NCBI GenBank assembly: GCA_012934845.2
Contig: WNNJ02001708.1
Location: 1 to 64,000 of the forward strand
DNA: 64,000 bases
From: Pomphorhynchus laevis
Lineage: Eukaryota; Acanthocephala; Palaeacanthocephala; Echinorhynchida; Pomphorhynchidae
Direction: 5' to 3'
Shown here piece by piece: positions 13,601 through 28,600 of the stretch; within the stretch, counting starts at the first letter, position 1; every line of letters starts with the position of its first letter. The notes under the pieces were generated by a model. It made no database searches. It saw only the letters and a list, made by a program, of their open reading frames with translations, and had not been told where the DNA came from. The position numbers and the translations under genes are program-made.

Positions 13601-16600
13601 CAAAATTAATATTACATGAAGAGTTAGTATTTTATTTAACCCTTAGAATCGTGATCTGTTGTTTAATTTAATGAAGTTTTAACGTTCTTTATATATTGCT
13701 AATAAGCTAAAAAATTATTTATTTTTCTAAAAATAAAATAAGTTTCTCCAAACTAATATTTTTACAGTAAATACAGGCTTTAAAATATGCAAACTGTCTG
13801 ATACATTCTTTTTCACAGAATTCTTAAGCGCTTAACCCAAAAGGTCAATTTTCGACATATCAAAAGTTTAAATAGCATCATTAAAACAACATTGCTATTG
13901 TTGTTTAATTAACGTAATGGTTACTACGCGAATTACAATATTCGATCTAAAAAGTCATCGTTATCATCGTTAAATTTAATTATCATAGCTAAGAAATGGT
14001 CAGAGATTCGACAATATGATGTATACTTAATATTATCGAGCTAAATTAACTGATTTTATTTCAAACTTATACGCTAGTATATTTTAAACTTCAGGAAATT
14101 CAATTGAAGTCGTTATGGGCAGAAAAACCATGTGTAATTACATTTTTGAGACGGCTTGGTTGTCGGTATTGCAGGGTTGGTGCTAGAGAACTTAGTGAAA
14201 TAAAACCTTTCTTAGAAGTATCAAACTTCAAGTAAGTCTATTAAGATTTTAATAAGTTTATATATTAATTATATTTTATATTAATTCAATCACAGTCTCA
14301 AGCGATTTTTTTGCAAACAACTATTTAAAAAATGCAAACTATTTGATGTCATCCAAGAATTTCAGTGACCCTATAATCAACATAGGCACAGTTATGCCGT
14401 ATTTAGATAAAAAATGGTCTACACACGCAACATTAAAGATAAACTGCTTTACGCACCTGAGTTTCGTTAAGCATCGTGAGGAATTGCCGATATCTATCCT
14501 TTTCACGAAATCATTCGAAACGTACCATAACCACTTCATAACCGGCCAATGACGACTGGTGGTTGGTTCGGGACTTCTCGGAGTGAACATCAAACTGATT
14601 GAGCTGATGATCGAAGTCTAGCGGTTATCGATGTGTTTTTTGCAAACGTTTTTTGGAAGAATTTAAAGTATCTTTAAGCAAACAATTTTTAAGCTACATT
14701 GTAGCTTATAAATACATTATAATACATTTTTAGCATTTAATTACATACCAGAGGATATTAATATTAATATTTAAGATATTTTGAGTTTTGGATAATATTT
14801 TGAGATATTGGGCAGTGTTGCTGAAAATGATGTCATCTTGAGTCATGATTATGTCATTTTGAGTCTGTCTTAATTATGCAATCATAATAAAAATGTACAA
14901 TTGTCATTTTGACAAATACCAAAACGGAGTTAGTGTATTTAAATTAAAATTTACAAGTTAATTTTTATGAAGGCCATTATTGAGGCTTTCGTTGTGTTAT
15001 TTACATAATGTATTTTGATGATTGTATAATTCATTAATTTACATGTAATTTATTTGTAATCCTCCAATATGTTATTGATCGTGAAATCACATCGAGTTAG
15101 TTGATATTTTTTGAATTGAATACATCAGCAAATTATCCTCACTGCTCCTTATTTATCAGTAAATTAAATCGAAAATATCAGGACTATTTTATAAATTCAA
15201 ACAATCTTTAACTGTTGGAAGTTACTTGGATAATTAGTAGTTAAATAGCATGCTCATTAAAGCTTTAAATAATTAATTATTTAAATATTATTATTTAAAT
15301 ATTAAATATTAAATTATTATTATTTTTGTTTTTTTTGTTTTAATTTAAAGAAATTAAGAATATTAGTTTTATTCGATAGAAAAATAGATACATCATTTTA
15401 CATCATTCCAATAGCTATTACTGCCATCAGTAATAAATAAGAAAAATAATTAACAAATTAATAAACAAATTTAAATTAAATCCAAAATTAAATTTAATAA
15501 AGAAATTTTTGTATTAAATTGTCAACAGTATACAATAAATTTATTAATATTTCAACAGTTTGTTATCATCCGATTATGATAGCAGTCTTATTAAAAATGT
15601 ATATACTTATATTTTACTGTCAGCGATATTATATTAATTTGTTATATAATATTAAATAATATTATAATTTAGTGCGAATTATTTTCAAATTTAAATTAAA
15701 TCACATAAAATATATAGTTTTAGAAAACTAATCTAATTATACGAAATTTAATTTAAATTCGTCGAATTAGCTTTGACATTCAAAACCGTACTGCATTGAC
15801 ATCACATACAAAACCGTACTGCATTGATACTAACGCTAATGTATTCTTTCTTTTGTTATACACTAGGTTGATAGGTGTTTGTTTCGACTCCTTTGGAATA
15901 GAAGAATTTAAAAATGGCGAATTCTTCGAAGGAGGTAGCTCAAAATTTGTTGAATGTATGATTGAAATCAATTTTAGATTTATATTTGGATGAAACTAGG
16001 AGCACATACAAAGCCCTTAATTTTAAGCGGTTAGTTGTTTTTAGAAATACAGAATATTTAGCATTAAATCGGTAATTCAAAAAAGGTAGATAAAAAAATT
16101 CTATGCTTAGGTATAATAAATTATTCACACAAAAAAAATCTTTTATATAAATTTTTACAACGTTTCGGTCATACACAGTGACCAATTTCAAGATGAAAAA
16201 TATTTTACATAGTTGATAATGATCCATTATTGATAAAGAATTATTGGAGCTGGATCAAAGAAAAGAGGACAATTTTATTTGATATTTCGATGACTTCTGC
16301 TAACATCTTCAGAAAATTATAGATTTTTAAATGCACATGTTTATATACAAAAAGTTCAAAACGATCACCGCCATTTGCTTTGATCAGATGCTGATGTTGT
16401 AAGCGATAAACATCTGCTTTCACAGTTATTTGATTTTTTGATACGATTTCGACAACTTTTGAAGCGACACAAAACACAATAAGAATGGATGATTCAAAAT
16501 AGTTTAGAAACAAAAACAAAATAATAACAATAATATTTTCATTCAAAATAAATAATTTGAAAAAATTAGAAAAAATATAAAAAATTATAACTAAAATTAC

Positions 16601-19600
16601 TAGAAAAATTAAATAAAGTATAAATATAAAACAGAAAAGATTATTTTAACAATAGAATCGTTTACAACATCTTTACAAAATATTTAAAGCTACGTCAGGT
16701 TTATTATTCGGCATAATAATATTGAAGTTTTTACGAATGCTGTAAGCTTCAAGAAATTTTCGATTTTAACAATTTGTTTCTTTTGCTAAAACAACAGTAT
16801 TATTATAGTCAATATTGTGATCTAAATTTAAACTATGGTCTACAATAGCGCTACATGGGCCCTTTTTGAGTGTGTATTTGTGTTGTTTTAATCTAGTCTC
16901 TAATGGTTGGCCTGTTTGACCCACATATATTTTATCGCATTCTAAACAAAAAAATTTATAAACAACTCCATATCAATTATAAATGGAGATGGAATATTAC
17001 ATACAACTCCATTTGAATTTTGCAATTAATTTTGAGTTTTCAGTTTCTAATAGTTTTTAAAACATCAATCAAAATTTCTCTCACACACACTCCTCTTTTA
17101 ACTACGGTTAAAACTTCCCTTAATCTTCATCTTCCTAACAATGCAAAGAGTAAAGGCCTTCATCTCGTACCTCATTTTTTCTATTCATCCCCACATCTAA
17201 ATACATCTCATACTTCTTTCTTCTCTTCACGTACTCCTTACTCTACCTCTACCGTATCACTTCTCAATAATTTACATCCTTCTGTCAAAATTATCTCCAG
17301 TAACATCTCCGTTCAACCTATTCAACAATCCACTTCTGTCACAGATGCTCCAACCGTATCACCTATCAATAATTTACATCCGTCAAAATCATCTCCAGTA
17401 ACATCTCCGATCAACCGATTCAACACTCCACTCCTGTCACACATGCTCCAAACTATCTTAAATCTTCACTTAGCACCCCTGTCATTCCCACGTTTATCTG
17501 CTCTTCTGCCTCTACTGCTACCAGGTCTTTCCGTCCACCACTACGTAATCGTTTTCCTTCGCGCGATCGATGCATTATCATATCTAATTTAAAGGTTTCC
17601 GAATCTGCTTCTCCTCAATGTCGCCTCGATAATGATGTATCTGCTTTCAGGTATATCCTAGAAACCATTCTTCCTGATAATAATCCATCCCTCTTCAATA
17701 ATATCGCTCCTGTATCTTTGATCCGTTTAAACAAATCCACTAAATCCAATCATCTCAGTCTTCCACTTCTAAAAATCGTTTTCCGATATAGTTCACATGC
17801 ATCCTTGGTACTTTCCCAACGTTTTAAACTTCTTACCACTTCGTCTACTAGTCGTATCTTTCCTGACCGCTCCCCTTCTGATATTGCCCAGCTCAATTTA
17901 GCTCGCATTGAGAAACATCGACGTGAAACAAACGGCGAGTCATCCTTATCTATACGTCAAATCAATGGAAATTTTCACGTTGTACACACAAGGCCAAAAA
18001 TTCGATGGCGTCCCATCTCTCCCCCTTGTCTTCTTCGCTAGTCGATCTCGCTCCTAAGCATACTTTTCGTCTTAGTCTATTCAACACTCGCTCCATTCTT
18101 CATAAAGCTGATATGCTTCTCGATATCTTCGATCAATTATCTATCGATATTCTCTGCATTACCGAATCCTGGCACTCTGACTCCGACGATCTTGCTATTC
18201 GTCGTCTATGTCGCTCTGGTTGTTCTTTAGTTGAATCAGCTCGTCCAATTGCCTCTCATACATCTACTGATTTTAACCATGGCGGTATAGTTGCCATTGC
18301 TCGTCACCCAATGTCTTTACGTAAAATTAACGTTAACATCCGTTACACCTCGTTCGAATTACTCATATGCAGATTATCAACTCCTTTCCCTCTGGAACTT
18401 GTGATTGTATACCGTCCAGGTTCAGTTGCCCCCTCACGTATCTTCTTTACCGAACTTGCAGATCTTATGTCTCACTGTTCCTTGTCTTATACTCCTTCTT
18501 TTGTTCTCGGGTGACTTTAACATTCGTCTTGATCGCCCGGCTGACTCTGACTCTATCACTTTAACTAATCTTTTTTCTGATTTTAACTATAAATTACTTT
18601 CAACAAGCCCAACTCATATTCTCGGCGGTGCTCTCGACATCATTGCTGTCCCTAACTGCTTCAATGACTATACTTCCTTGTCAATTACTGATCCTGGTTT
18701 GTCCGATCATTTCCTTGTCACTCTTACTCTTACTCGTCCCCATCCTCCTTCTCCGCCTCCACCATTATCCACACCAAGTCGACCCTGGAAACTTCTCGAT
18801 ATCCCTATTCTCTGCACAGCCTTACTCAATTCTTCACTCTTTTCACTTCCTCTTAACTATCTCTCTCCCGATGATCTCTGCATTCTGTTTGATTCTGAAC
18901 TTATGTCTATCATCAATAAACTTCTGCCTAGTCGACTCCGACGCTCTCAGTGCTTGCGCTATGCTCCCTGGTCCGATTCTGACTGTAGTCTTCACAAGCG
19001 TCGACTCCGTCACTCTTTTCGTGTGCATAATCGCTTTCTTAAACGTTATCCCAACTCACTCCCTCCAAATCTCCGTGATTCCTACTTTTATCTACGCCGT
19101 GCAAGCTTATTCTTATACGTACTAAACGTACTATCTTTTGGCGAAATCAACTAGAGTCATCTTCCAACTCTAAATCTCATTGGAAAATCTTAAACTCAAT
19201 TCTTTCACGATCATCTACTTCTTGTAATATAAATCCTGATAAATTCTCTTCTTATCTACAAACTAAGCTATCTAATTTACTTTCCCTACTACCCACAGCC
19301 TCCTTGTACCCTCGCTTCTCTTTAAATGCTTCCCTCCCAGAGCTATTCTACCTTCTTCCCGTTTCATCTGATGAAGTCAATTCGGTTCTGCTGTCATTAC
19401 CTAATAAAACCTCTCACTCTGACCCGATTCCCACTCACTTGTTTAAAAATATATAAGCTCCTCTATCTTACCCTTTTTAACCACATTGTTCAACTCGTCC
19501 ACCCGTATCCGTTCATTTCTTTCCATCTGGAAATGCGCCACTGTTCGTCCTATCATCAAAAAGCAATCTCTCGACTCCTCACTACCATCTTCGTACCGTC

Positions 19601-22600
19601 CAATCTCACTTCTCCCAACCCTCTCTAAACTCCTTGAGCGTCTCGTTCTCAAGCAAGTTAATACATATCTCTTTTCCTCTAACTTATTTCCTCCCTTCCA
19701 AGCCGCTTTTCGCTCTAATTACTTTACCGAAATTGCCTGTCTTAAAGTTTATAACGACTTACTCATATCGCGCGATCATAAATTATGTAGTGTCATAGTT
19801 TCTCTTGATCTATCGTCTGCTTTTGACATCGTCGATCACTCGATTCTTCTCCATCGCCTTCGTCATGATTATGGCTTCTCTTTACCCACTGTATCATGGT
19901 TTTCTTCATATCTATCAAACCGTACATTTCGCGTATATTCTAACTCTTCTCTCTCCCATCCTTCATCCATCCCGACCGGTGTTCCACAAGGCTCCGTATT
20001 AGGCCCTATGCTTTTCTCTCTTCTTCTCGGTGATTTGTCTTCGATTTCTCATACATTTAACTTCCATGTTATGCAATATGCTGATGGCATTCTCATCTAT
20101 GCTCACGCACCTGCTTATCGCATTCATGATCTTAGTGTTTCTGTTTCCAGCTGTCTTGTCTCAATTTCCAATCATCTTTCTTCCCTTCGCTTTTCTCTGA
20201 ATCCTGATTAATCTAAAATTATGTGGACCCTATCTCGACGCTTCGGCGTAGAACCTCCTTCCGTATCATTAAATTCTACAATTCTTCCTATCGTTGATAA
20301 TCTCGTTTTCCTAGGCTTTCATTTCGACAACCGACTTTCACTTGAACCTTTCGTGAGAGATAAAGTACGCTCATCTATCTTGATACTAGGCAACCTCCGT
20401 CAAGTTCGTAGATTAATCGATTGCCCTTCTTGTATAACTCTCATATCTTCTCTCCTTTTTCTAGACTCGATTATTGTCTTAGTCTATTTTCCAACTCACC
20501 TAAATCCACTCTTCTTCCCTTACAACGCATCGTCAACGCAGCCCGTCCGAATTCTCCTCCGTCTTCGTCGTTTTGATCATACATCCCACCATATTGCTTC
20601 TCTCGATTTGCCTACAATTTATTGTCGTGTTCAAATTCGTCTTCTTATCATTGCTTTTCGCCTTATAACTTCTCATACCCCTTCATTTCTCAACCTTCCT
20701 TTTCTCGACAATTCTCGTACAGTGTATTGTGCTCTGTATTCCCGTAATTCCTTTATTTTACATGTCCCAATCTACTCTACCTCTTTTGGCTTCCGCTCCT
20801 TCGTTGTGGCTGCTCCTCTCTTGTGGAATCAACTGCCTATTCATATCCGCCAATCAACCTCAATGCAGTGTTTCAAACTCCTAATCCAATTCCATTTCAA
20901 CAATTAACTAATTATCTGTGACTTTTGATGTTCTTTTTTTGTTTGTTAGTGGTCATGTAAGCGTGCATTTTGCACACATTTGCAACGTTTAATAAATTAT
21001 TGTATTATTATAAATTATATAAAATCTTATAACAATTATTTATTATTAATTAATTTTTTATTATTTAACTATTAAACTTCTATTCTGCATTATTTTTAAT
21101 TTGCAATGTAAAATACGTAGATTCAGTTAGCTTAGTTAATTGATTATATAGTGTCGTATAAATGAAATCAGTTAGATTATTTAAGTTAGATAGCTCAGTT
21201 AGCCCAGTTAGATTATCTAAATAATTGATATTAATTGATTAGTCTGCTTATTTAATTATTGTTTCCACTGCTTTATGAATTACGCTTTACAAATAATAGC
21301 ACAAGTCGAGATGTCGCTTGCAATAGCTTATTCAAGGTTCGGTTCAAGCATTATTCTTGGATGCCACTGTAATTTAAAGCACACGCTCAATCCAACACTA
21401 GACAAAACTGTCTTTGAGATTTTCAACATCACGAGAGAAGAAAATTAGCAAAGAAGAGAAAAGAAAAAATAATAAATAAGGCTAATAAAAAGAATAGAGG
21501 ACAACTTTATATTAAAGAGGACAAATTTATCCAATAATAGTTTAGCAAAATTGTAATAAAATTTTGAATTTAAGACAAATTTTCATAACGTGTGCAACAT
21601 TTTTTATTCTAAATTGTAAAACGATCGTATACAAATATTTATACTTTAAAACAATATGTACATAAAATCATATGTACATTTTATTGATACATTATTTTAT
21701 ATTGAAACTTGATCTGGAAGAAATTACGCCCATTTTTAAAAAAGATTTTTGACTTATTTGAAATTTTTAATTTTACAAAATACCACGTAATGATAAAATA
21801 TTAAAAATATTAAAACTTGATCTGGAAGAAATGACGCACATTAAAAAACTTGACATAACCTTCGATCTACTTATTTCGAGGGAGAGGGTGAAAGTCTTTA
21901 AGAATATGCTCAACGCCATTTTCAAGCAAGCATGATTATGAGGTAAGCCAGCGCTGGGATAGTATTATCGAAGCACTGTATCGAATCGCTGTATTTTCGA
22001 TCGTGTATATATAGTAATGTTTCGATATTTATATTGTAACTATAAATTACATTACACTAAATTTAACTTAGTGTAAAATTTTGATCCCTGCCGTCTTCAT
22101 TCGCTTATCCCCTTAACGCATGCAATACGTAATAGTTTGCTTTTTAAAATGTAGGGGCAAGATATAGGGGACGATATGTTTACTGTGGTGTCTTCACCGA
22201 TCGAGTTAGGAGGTCTTGGAATATCGGATCCTGGACATGTTGCCCTTATCGAGTTTGAAAACTCAAGCAAAGTATGCGACACATATCTATCAGGATTGGT
22301 GTGTCAAGACCTAAGCCATGCTCAACAAAATGTCGTTGCCGAACTTTCCAAAAATCGAATCAAATTATTTGCTTCACGTTTAGAAGCTGTTTCAAATGCA
22401 CTTCCGACACATATTCGTCAATCCCTAAAATTTTCCAAAATAGGCGGATCATCAACATGGCTTAGTGCTTTACCTATTGATTCAGAATGTAAACTTCTTA
22501 CTCCAAATGAATTTAGAGATTCCATAGCGGTTCGTTACGATGTTGATCCGCTAAATGCCCCACAATGTTCTTGTGTTTGCGGTGGATCGAATAAGCTGTC

Positions 22601-25600
22601 TCACCTGCTATCATGCAAGCGTGGTGGACTTCCGATATTAAGACATAATGCAGTGAGAGATCTTCTTGGACATGAGCTATCAACTGCTGCAGTCTTGTCG
22701 GGTCACGATATGAGCGAACGTTTATTGACGTTTGTATTTTCAATCTGCATGCCATATCGTGTCAGAGTGAACCTTCAAGTGCTTTCGATTACCATGAGCA
22801 ACGTAAACGTTCAAAATACGTGGAGCGGATAATGGACGTAGAGCGTGCCGTTTTCATTCCAGTCATTTTCACGTCATCTGGTAGTATAGGTCCCGCTGCG
22901 ATGCCTTTCTTACGCTCACTGGCCAAGTTAAAATCCGTGAAGACGCAAACTCCCTATGCTGATTGCATATGCAAGCTAAAAAGAAAAATTGGGTTTGTTT
23001 TATGCAAAGCTGCCTCGAATTGTATAAGAGGCGCCCGATCGACGAGCCGGGCTGCTCTTAAGAAAGTCACATTCGCTGACTGTTGAAATCATGAATCGCT
23101 TATATGTTTGAACAATTATTCTCTTATTCTTTTTCAAAAAATCACATTTTTCTTTTAAAAAAATTATTTAAAATAATAATTATTAAATAATTATTATTTA
23201 ATTCAATTATTATTTTAAGCAATTATATTTAAAATCTAATTAATAGAATTAATTTTTATTTGATAATTCTTAATCATAATAATTAATAATAATATTTAAT
23301 TTGAAAATTAATCTAAAACTGAAAGTAGTTAAATAATATTCATTTAAGATATAGCAAATAATAATATTAATATATTATTTCATATTATATTTACTATTTG
23401 TGATATTACATATAAGTTAAATTACTTTTATCTATTAAATTTTAAAAATATTTAAATATTCAAATGTACTAAGAAGTGCAACCTGTAAATTATATTCTAT
23501 ATCAAGAAAATTAATAATGACAGCGTTAACTGATGATATCCATATTGCTGGTGTCGGCAAGCTGAGCCTTATATGTCAGTTAGAGGAAAATGTATTAAAT
23601 ATCGCACTCGATATGCCTAGTTCGAAAGATTATCAACGGATATTTCTGGAAAACAATGATTTAATGATAATTTACGGAACTAGAACACTAACGCTTAGTA
23701 ATAAATTCTGTATGCTTAAATGCAGTGTTGAAGTTATCGAACGTTTGAAAAATTATTCCACTCCAAGATATTTAATCTGTGAAAATATTCGCGAAGTAAC
23801 TATGAATTCAAAGGCACATATTGATGATTTCACAGCAAGTAACATGTCATAGCCGCTACCTAACATACGATCCTGGAAGTCGCGGTTCTTGTGAATCTCG
23901 CCCGGCCGAATATATATATTAGCTAAGATGATACGTTTACCATTATTCCAGTGTTATCACTAAACAAGATAAGGCTGGACAAGAATATTTCAGTAAAAGT
24001 GAAGATCTTAAATGGCTCTTAACTAAGGTTAGAAGACCTCGAGATGAAGAAGAGTTAGGTGAGGTTATATACAGAGTAAAGTGTGTAGTTATGTGCATTG
24101 GTAAAAGTCGAGTAATGTCCTGGGAGACCGGATAGATATATCTTCCTTAAGAACTATTACATCTGCATCTCGACCAAACAGAAGGCTAAGGGCAGAAGCA
24201 CCTCCCGAATCCCACTGAATGATGTTTAGTGAAAATGGTTCGGGATTACTTCCCATGCAATTGGTGTCACTAAGAGGGACAGCATAACCCACTAGTTGGG
24301 TCTAGAAGAGGGAAGGTTGCCCTTTCTCCCTCCGGTTCTAACAACGGGGCCACCGAAATCTCTTTTGTTGGGGCTATTATCATCATGTTTCTTAGCTTTT
24401 CACTTACCTTCATTTTTATGCGAAGAGGGAAAGCGCAGCTCTGGGACAAGGCACCTTAAGAGGAACTTTTAACAGAATTCGTCGGATTTGTAGGGGGATT
24501 CAGCACCGCTTCTGCCAGCTTCCTGATCAATGTTTCCATCGATTTCATGCTTTCAGAGATTCTCATGTCGATTATCTTCGTGATTTCATCCATAGTTGTG
24601 ACTGTGCTTCTTGTAACGTCGTTAAAACCAGGATTGATAAACTGCGTGGTGGATGTCGTCTTCTTCGCTAGGTGCCTTTTTCGTAGGCCTCGAAGGCCAT
24701 ACATTTACGGTACCACACTGGATGTGGTAAACTGCCCTTCGAGTAGCAATGGCCTGCTGAGCAAGTAGCTGGGTGCTCTTCTTCCGAAGAAGAGCTAACA
24801 CCACAGCGTTTTCTATTGTTGCAGCTGAATACCCAGTTTCCCTAGCAATTACACTGGATACAATGGGGGTACGTGTGGTTGTCGCTGCTTTTATATATGA
24901 ATCTTATGTTACACCCCATAAATGGGTTGCAGGTAGCTTTCGTTAGAATATATGAGTTTTCTTCTGTAGTCTGAGCGAAGGCAATTGGTAGTGGGTGTCC
25001 CCCTTACCCTTAAGAAATCTGACGTTCGTTAAGTTGAACAGTTTCTCGAGTTCTTTAATACCAGATTTATCAATGGGTCAAAAAACGCTTCAGATCTTGA
25101 CTGTAGATTGGATATGATTATAAATTATAGAGGTTATGTCTGCCAAGTGCTTCCTTGAGTACTTTATGTATTCTTTGGCCATTCAGAGTTTACGAAATAG
25201 ATGCGGTCGGTATTTCCTACCGATTTCGATGAGTTAATAATGATTCTGTTAGAGAAATAACTATTTATAAATTTTCTTAGAAAGCTATTAAAATGCTGGT
25301 TGTTGAATAGAGGAATATTTGAGTTATGATTATCTGATACGAAGTTTTTGGAATCGGAGAAAACTCTTTCGGAGTTGATATATTGTTAAAAACAGAAATA
25401 AAATGTCTTAAAAAATACATTAAAAGAAATTTAATGTCTTTAAACAAAGACATTTAAATTGTTAAAAACGAAATTAACACAAAGTTCTTGGTAATTTGTA
25501 AATCTGATAAAAATAATTGTTTTGTTGTAATGAATAACGTAGAATCTATAAAATTAGGTACGGATGTTATTAACAATTCAAAATTTAATAAATTAAACAT

Positions 25601-28600
25601 AGACGATACATTAAAAAGAAAGACAGCATTTTTTATTTTTTTTGAAGAAAGATGAATATAAATAATAAAATAGATAATAACATTTTAAGAACCTGTTTAT
25701 CAAAAAATGTGAAATCTGGTTCTATGTACTTACTCCCAAAAATTCATAAAAAGGAACATTGTGCGAGACCTATTATTGCATCATATATGACATATTCATA
25801 TACCATATCAAAAATAATTGTAAGGAAAATTAAATCATTATTAGATATATCCAATTTTTCCCACTTTTAGGATGGAATTCATTTATCTCAAATGATCCGT
25901 AATTATAATGCAAAGGGTAAAACGATGATTAGTTTTGACATCGTTTCGATGTTCACTAATGTGCCCACAAATAAAGCTATTGAGTTAGCTGCAAAAATAT
26001 TAAAGGAAAATTACGATGACTCCTTTAAACTTTGTTTTGAAGAGTGGACCGAATTGCTTGTTTTATGCACAAATAAAACAATTTTTTAATTTAATGATGA
26101 GATATATGAACAAAACGATGGTCTCGCATTGGGAAATACTTTAGCATCCATTCTTAGTGAATTATATATGAGAAATTGGGAATTAAATAATATCACTAAG
26201 ATGGATGAAATCATTATGTGGATTATACATGTCGATGATACGTTTGCTATTTGTGATAACACAATTGATGTACAGGACATATTAAGAGTAATAAATTGTT
26301 TTAATGAAAATATTCAGTGGACAATATAATTAGAATTAGATTATAGATTAACATTTTTAGATGTCGTCGTTAGTAGAAGAACATCAAATGATATTACAAA
26401 AATTCAAATAATTAAAATATTGTTTGGTGGAATGCCAATCTTCTAACATCTTGGAAACATCTGCTGCCGATTCTTTGTTTATACGAAGTAAGATGATTGT
26501 TTCCGATATAAATGAACTTGAAACAAATAATAAGATAATTAAAATTCTATTAGATAAAAAGGTTTTCAATCATATGCAATTAAAAAGGCTATCTACAAAA
26601 GTACCAAAAAGGATAAGCAAGTTGTTTTTGGCTCAGAACGAGAAAAGAAATACATAGGAATACCATTTATAAATAATTTTTGGAATATTAATTTAAAAAG
26701 ATCTGTTTCAAACAATAAAACATTAAATGCTTCAAAAATATTGTTTTGTATAATAGTAAACTACCGAAGTTACACAACATCTTGAAAAAGAAACCAAAGC
26801 ATAATAATGATGGAGTTGTTTATAAAATTTTTTGTTTAGAATGCGATAAAATATATGTGGGTCAAACAGGCCAACCATTAGAGACTAGATTAAAACAACA
26901 CAAATACACACTCAAAAAGGGCCCAGGTAGCGCTATTGTAGACCATAGTTTAAATTTAGATCACAATATTGACTATAATAATACTGTTGTTTTAGCAAAA
27001 GAAACAAATTGTTAAAATCGAAAATTTCTTGAAGCTTACAGCATTCGTAAAAACTTCAATATTATTATGCCGAATAATAAACCTGACGTAGCTTTAAATA
27101 TTTTGTAAAGATCTTGTAAACGATTCTTTTGTTTAAATAATCTTTTCTATTTTATTTTTATACTTTATTTAATTTTTCTAGTAATTTTAATTATAATTTT
27201 TTATATTTTTTCTAATTTTTTCAAATTATTTATTTTGAATGAAAATATTATTGTTATTTATTTGTTTTTGTTTCTAAACTATTTTGAATCATCCATTCTT
27301 ATTGTGTTTTGTGTCGCTTCAAAAGTTGTCGAAATCGTATCAAAAAATCAAATAACTGTGAAAGCAGATGTTTATCGCTTACAACATCAGCATCTGATCA
27401 AAGCAAATGGCGGTGATCGTTTTGAACTTTTTGTATATAAACATGTGCATTTAAAATTCTATAATTTTCTGAAGATGTTAGCAGAAGTCATCGAAATATC
27501 AAATAAAATTGTCCTCTTTTCTTTGATCCAGCTCCAATAATTCTTTATCAATAATGGATCACTATCAACTATTTAAATCAAAAATAATTCTTTAATTGAA
27601 TATGCTCCAATAATTCTTTATGAAACTATTATTTAAATCTAAAAACAGCTTTTCAATTATTGATATTGTTTAAAGTTATTATCAAAACATTTATCACTAA
27701 AACAATAATCAAAAATACGAAATTCAACTTTAACAAAAACATCCTGTCTTATATATTTTATTCATAATGAATTTTTGTCCATTTGGACAGTTTAGTACAC
27801 GTCATCAGGATGTCGTGTACTGTTGATGTGCATATAAAGTTTAAGAAATCTGTGCCATATAATATGCGCAATTTATTCACAAGTCCTTAACTTTAACTGC
27901 TTCTCACATTGATATAACCCTATAAAGTACTATCATGTTGAAACGTATACTCGGTTAGTTTAAATGTCTGTCTAAATCCAAAACGTTTTAATACTTTGAT
28001 TAAATACTTAACTTAAAATATAATTAATTATAATTACTATAAATATTTAAAATTTTAATCAAAAACATTAAAAATTTTATTTTGTATTGTGATTTTTCTA
28101 TTAATTTTTGATAATTTTTTTTATATTTTTATTATATTTAATATAATAAAATTATTTAATATATTTAATATTTAATATATTTTATTTTTTATACAATTAA
28201 TATAGTTTTATTTAATTTATATTTTATATTAAGTTTATATTTTTCATTTTCGATTAAGTTTATATTTTTCATTTTTGCTTGTATGGCATCAGGTATGAAA
28301 GAAAATGTTATCTTCGAGATCAAATTGTATTAATTTAAATTAGTTCAAATTAGGGGAAAGATAATATTGTGTTTTTTAGGTTTTAAGAAATTTTAGAGAA
28401 AAATTATACACAATATAATATTAATCCCTTGGTGAATATCAACTTAAATTGATAATACGAACGATATACTTTATTAGTGCTTTAAAATGTCTTAATCTCT
28501 TCGATAAAATACCCAATATTTTTCCAGGTCGAATTGGCTGAAGGTTTTCAAGAAATCTATATCTACTTATTTTCATATAACGCGTAAAGTATTTTTTATC

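Noticed and set aside
16241-16546. 101-codon frame, duplicated at 27235-27540, with a hydrophobic start.
   Set aside because: It has no ATG at its start, lies in the 3' untranslated part of the Penelope element, and is shared only because the two fragments are recent copies.
17020-17592. Ser/Thr-rich 190-codon frame as a secreted mucin-like protein.
   Set aside because: It aligns with the Ser/Pro-rich body of ORF1 in the family A copy at 61970, and lacks a proper start.
18628-19125. Overlapping long hydrophobic frame in the CR1-like copy 1.
   Set aside because: A shadow frame of the pyrimidine-rich ORF2; the true frame has the endonuclease motifs.
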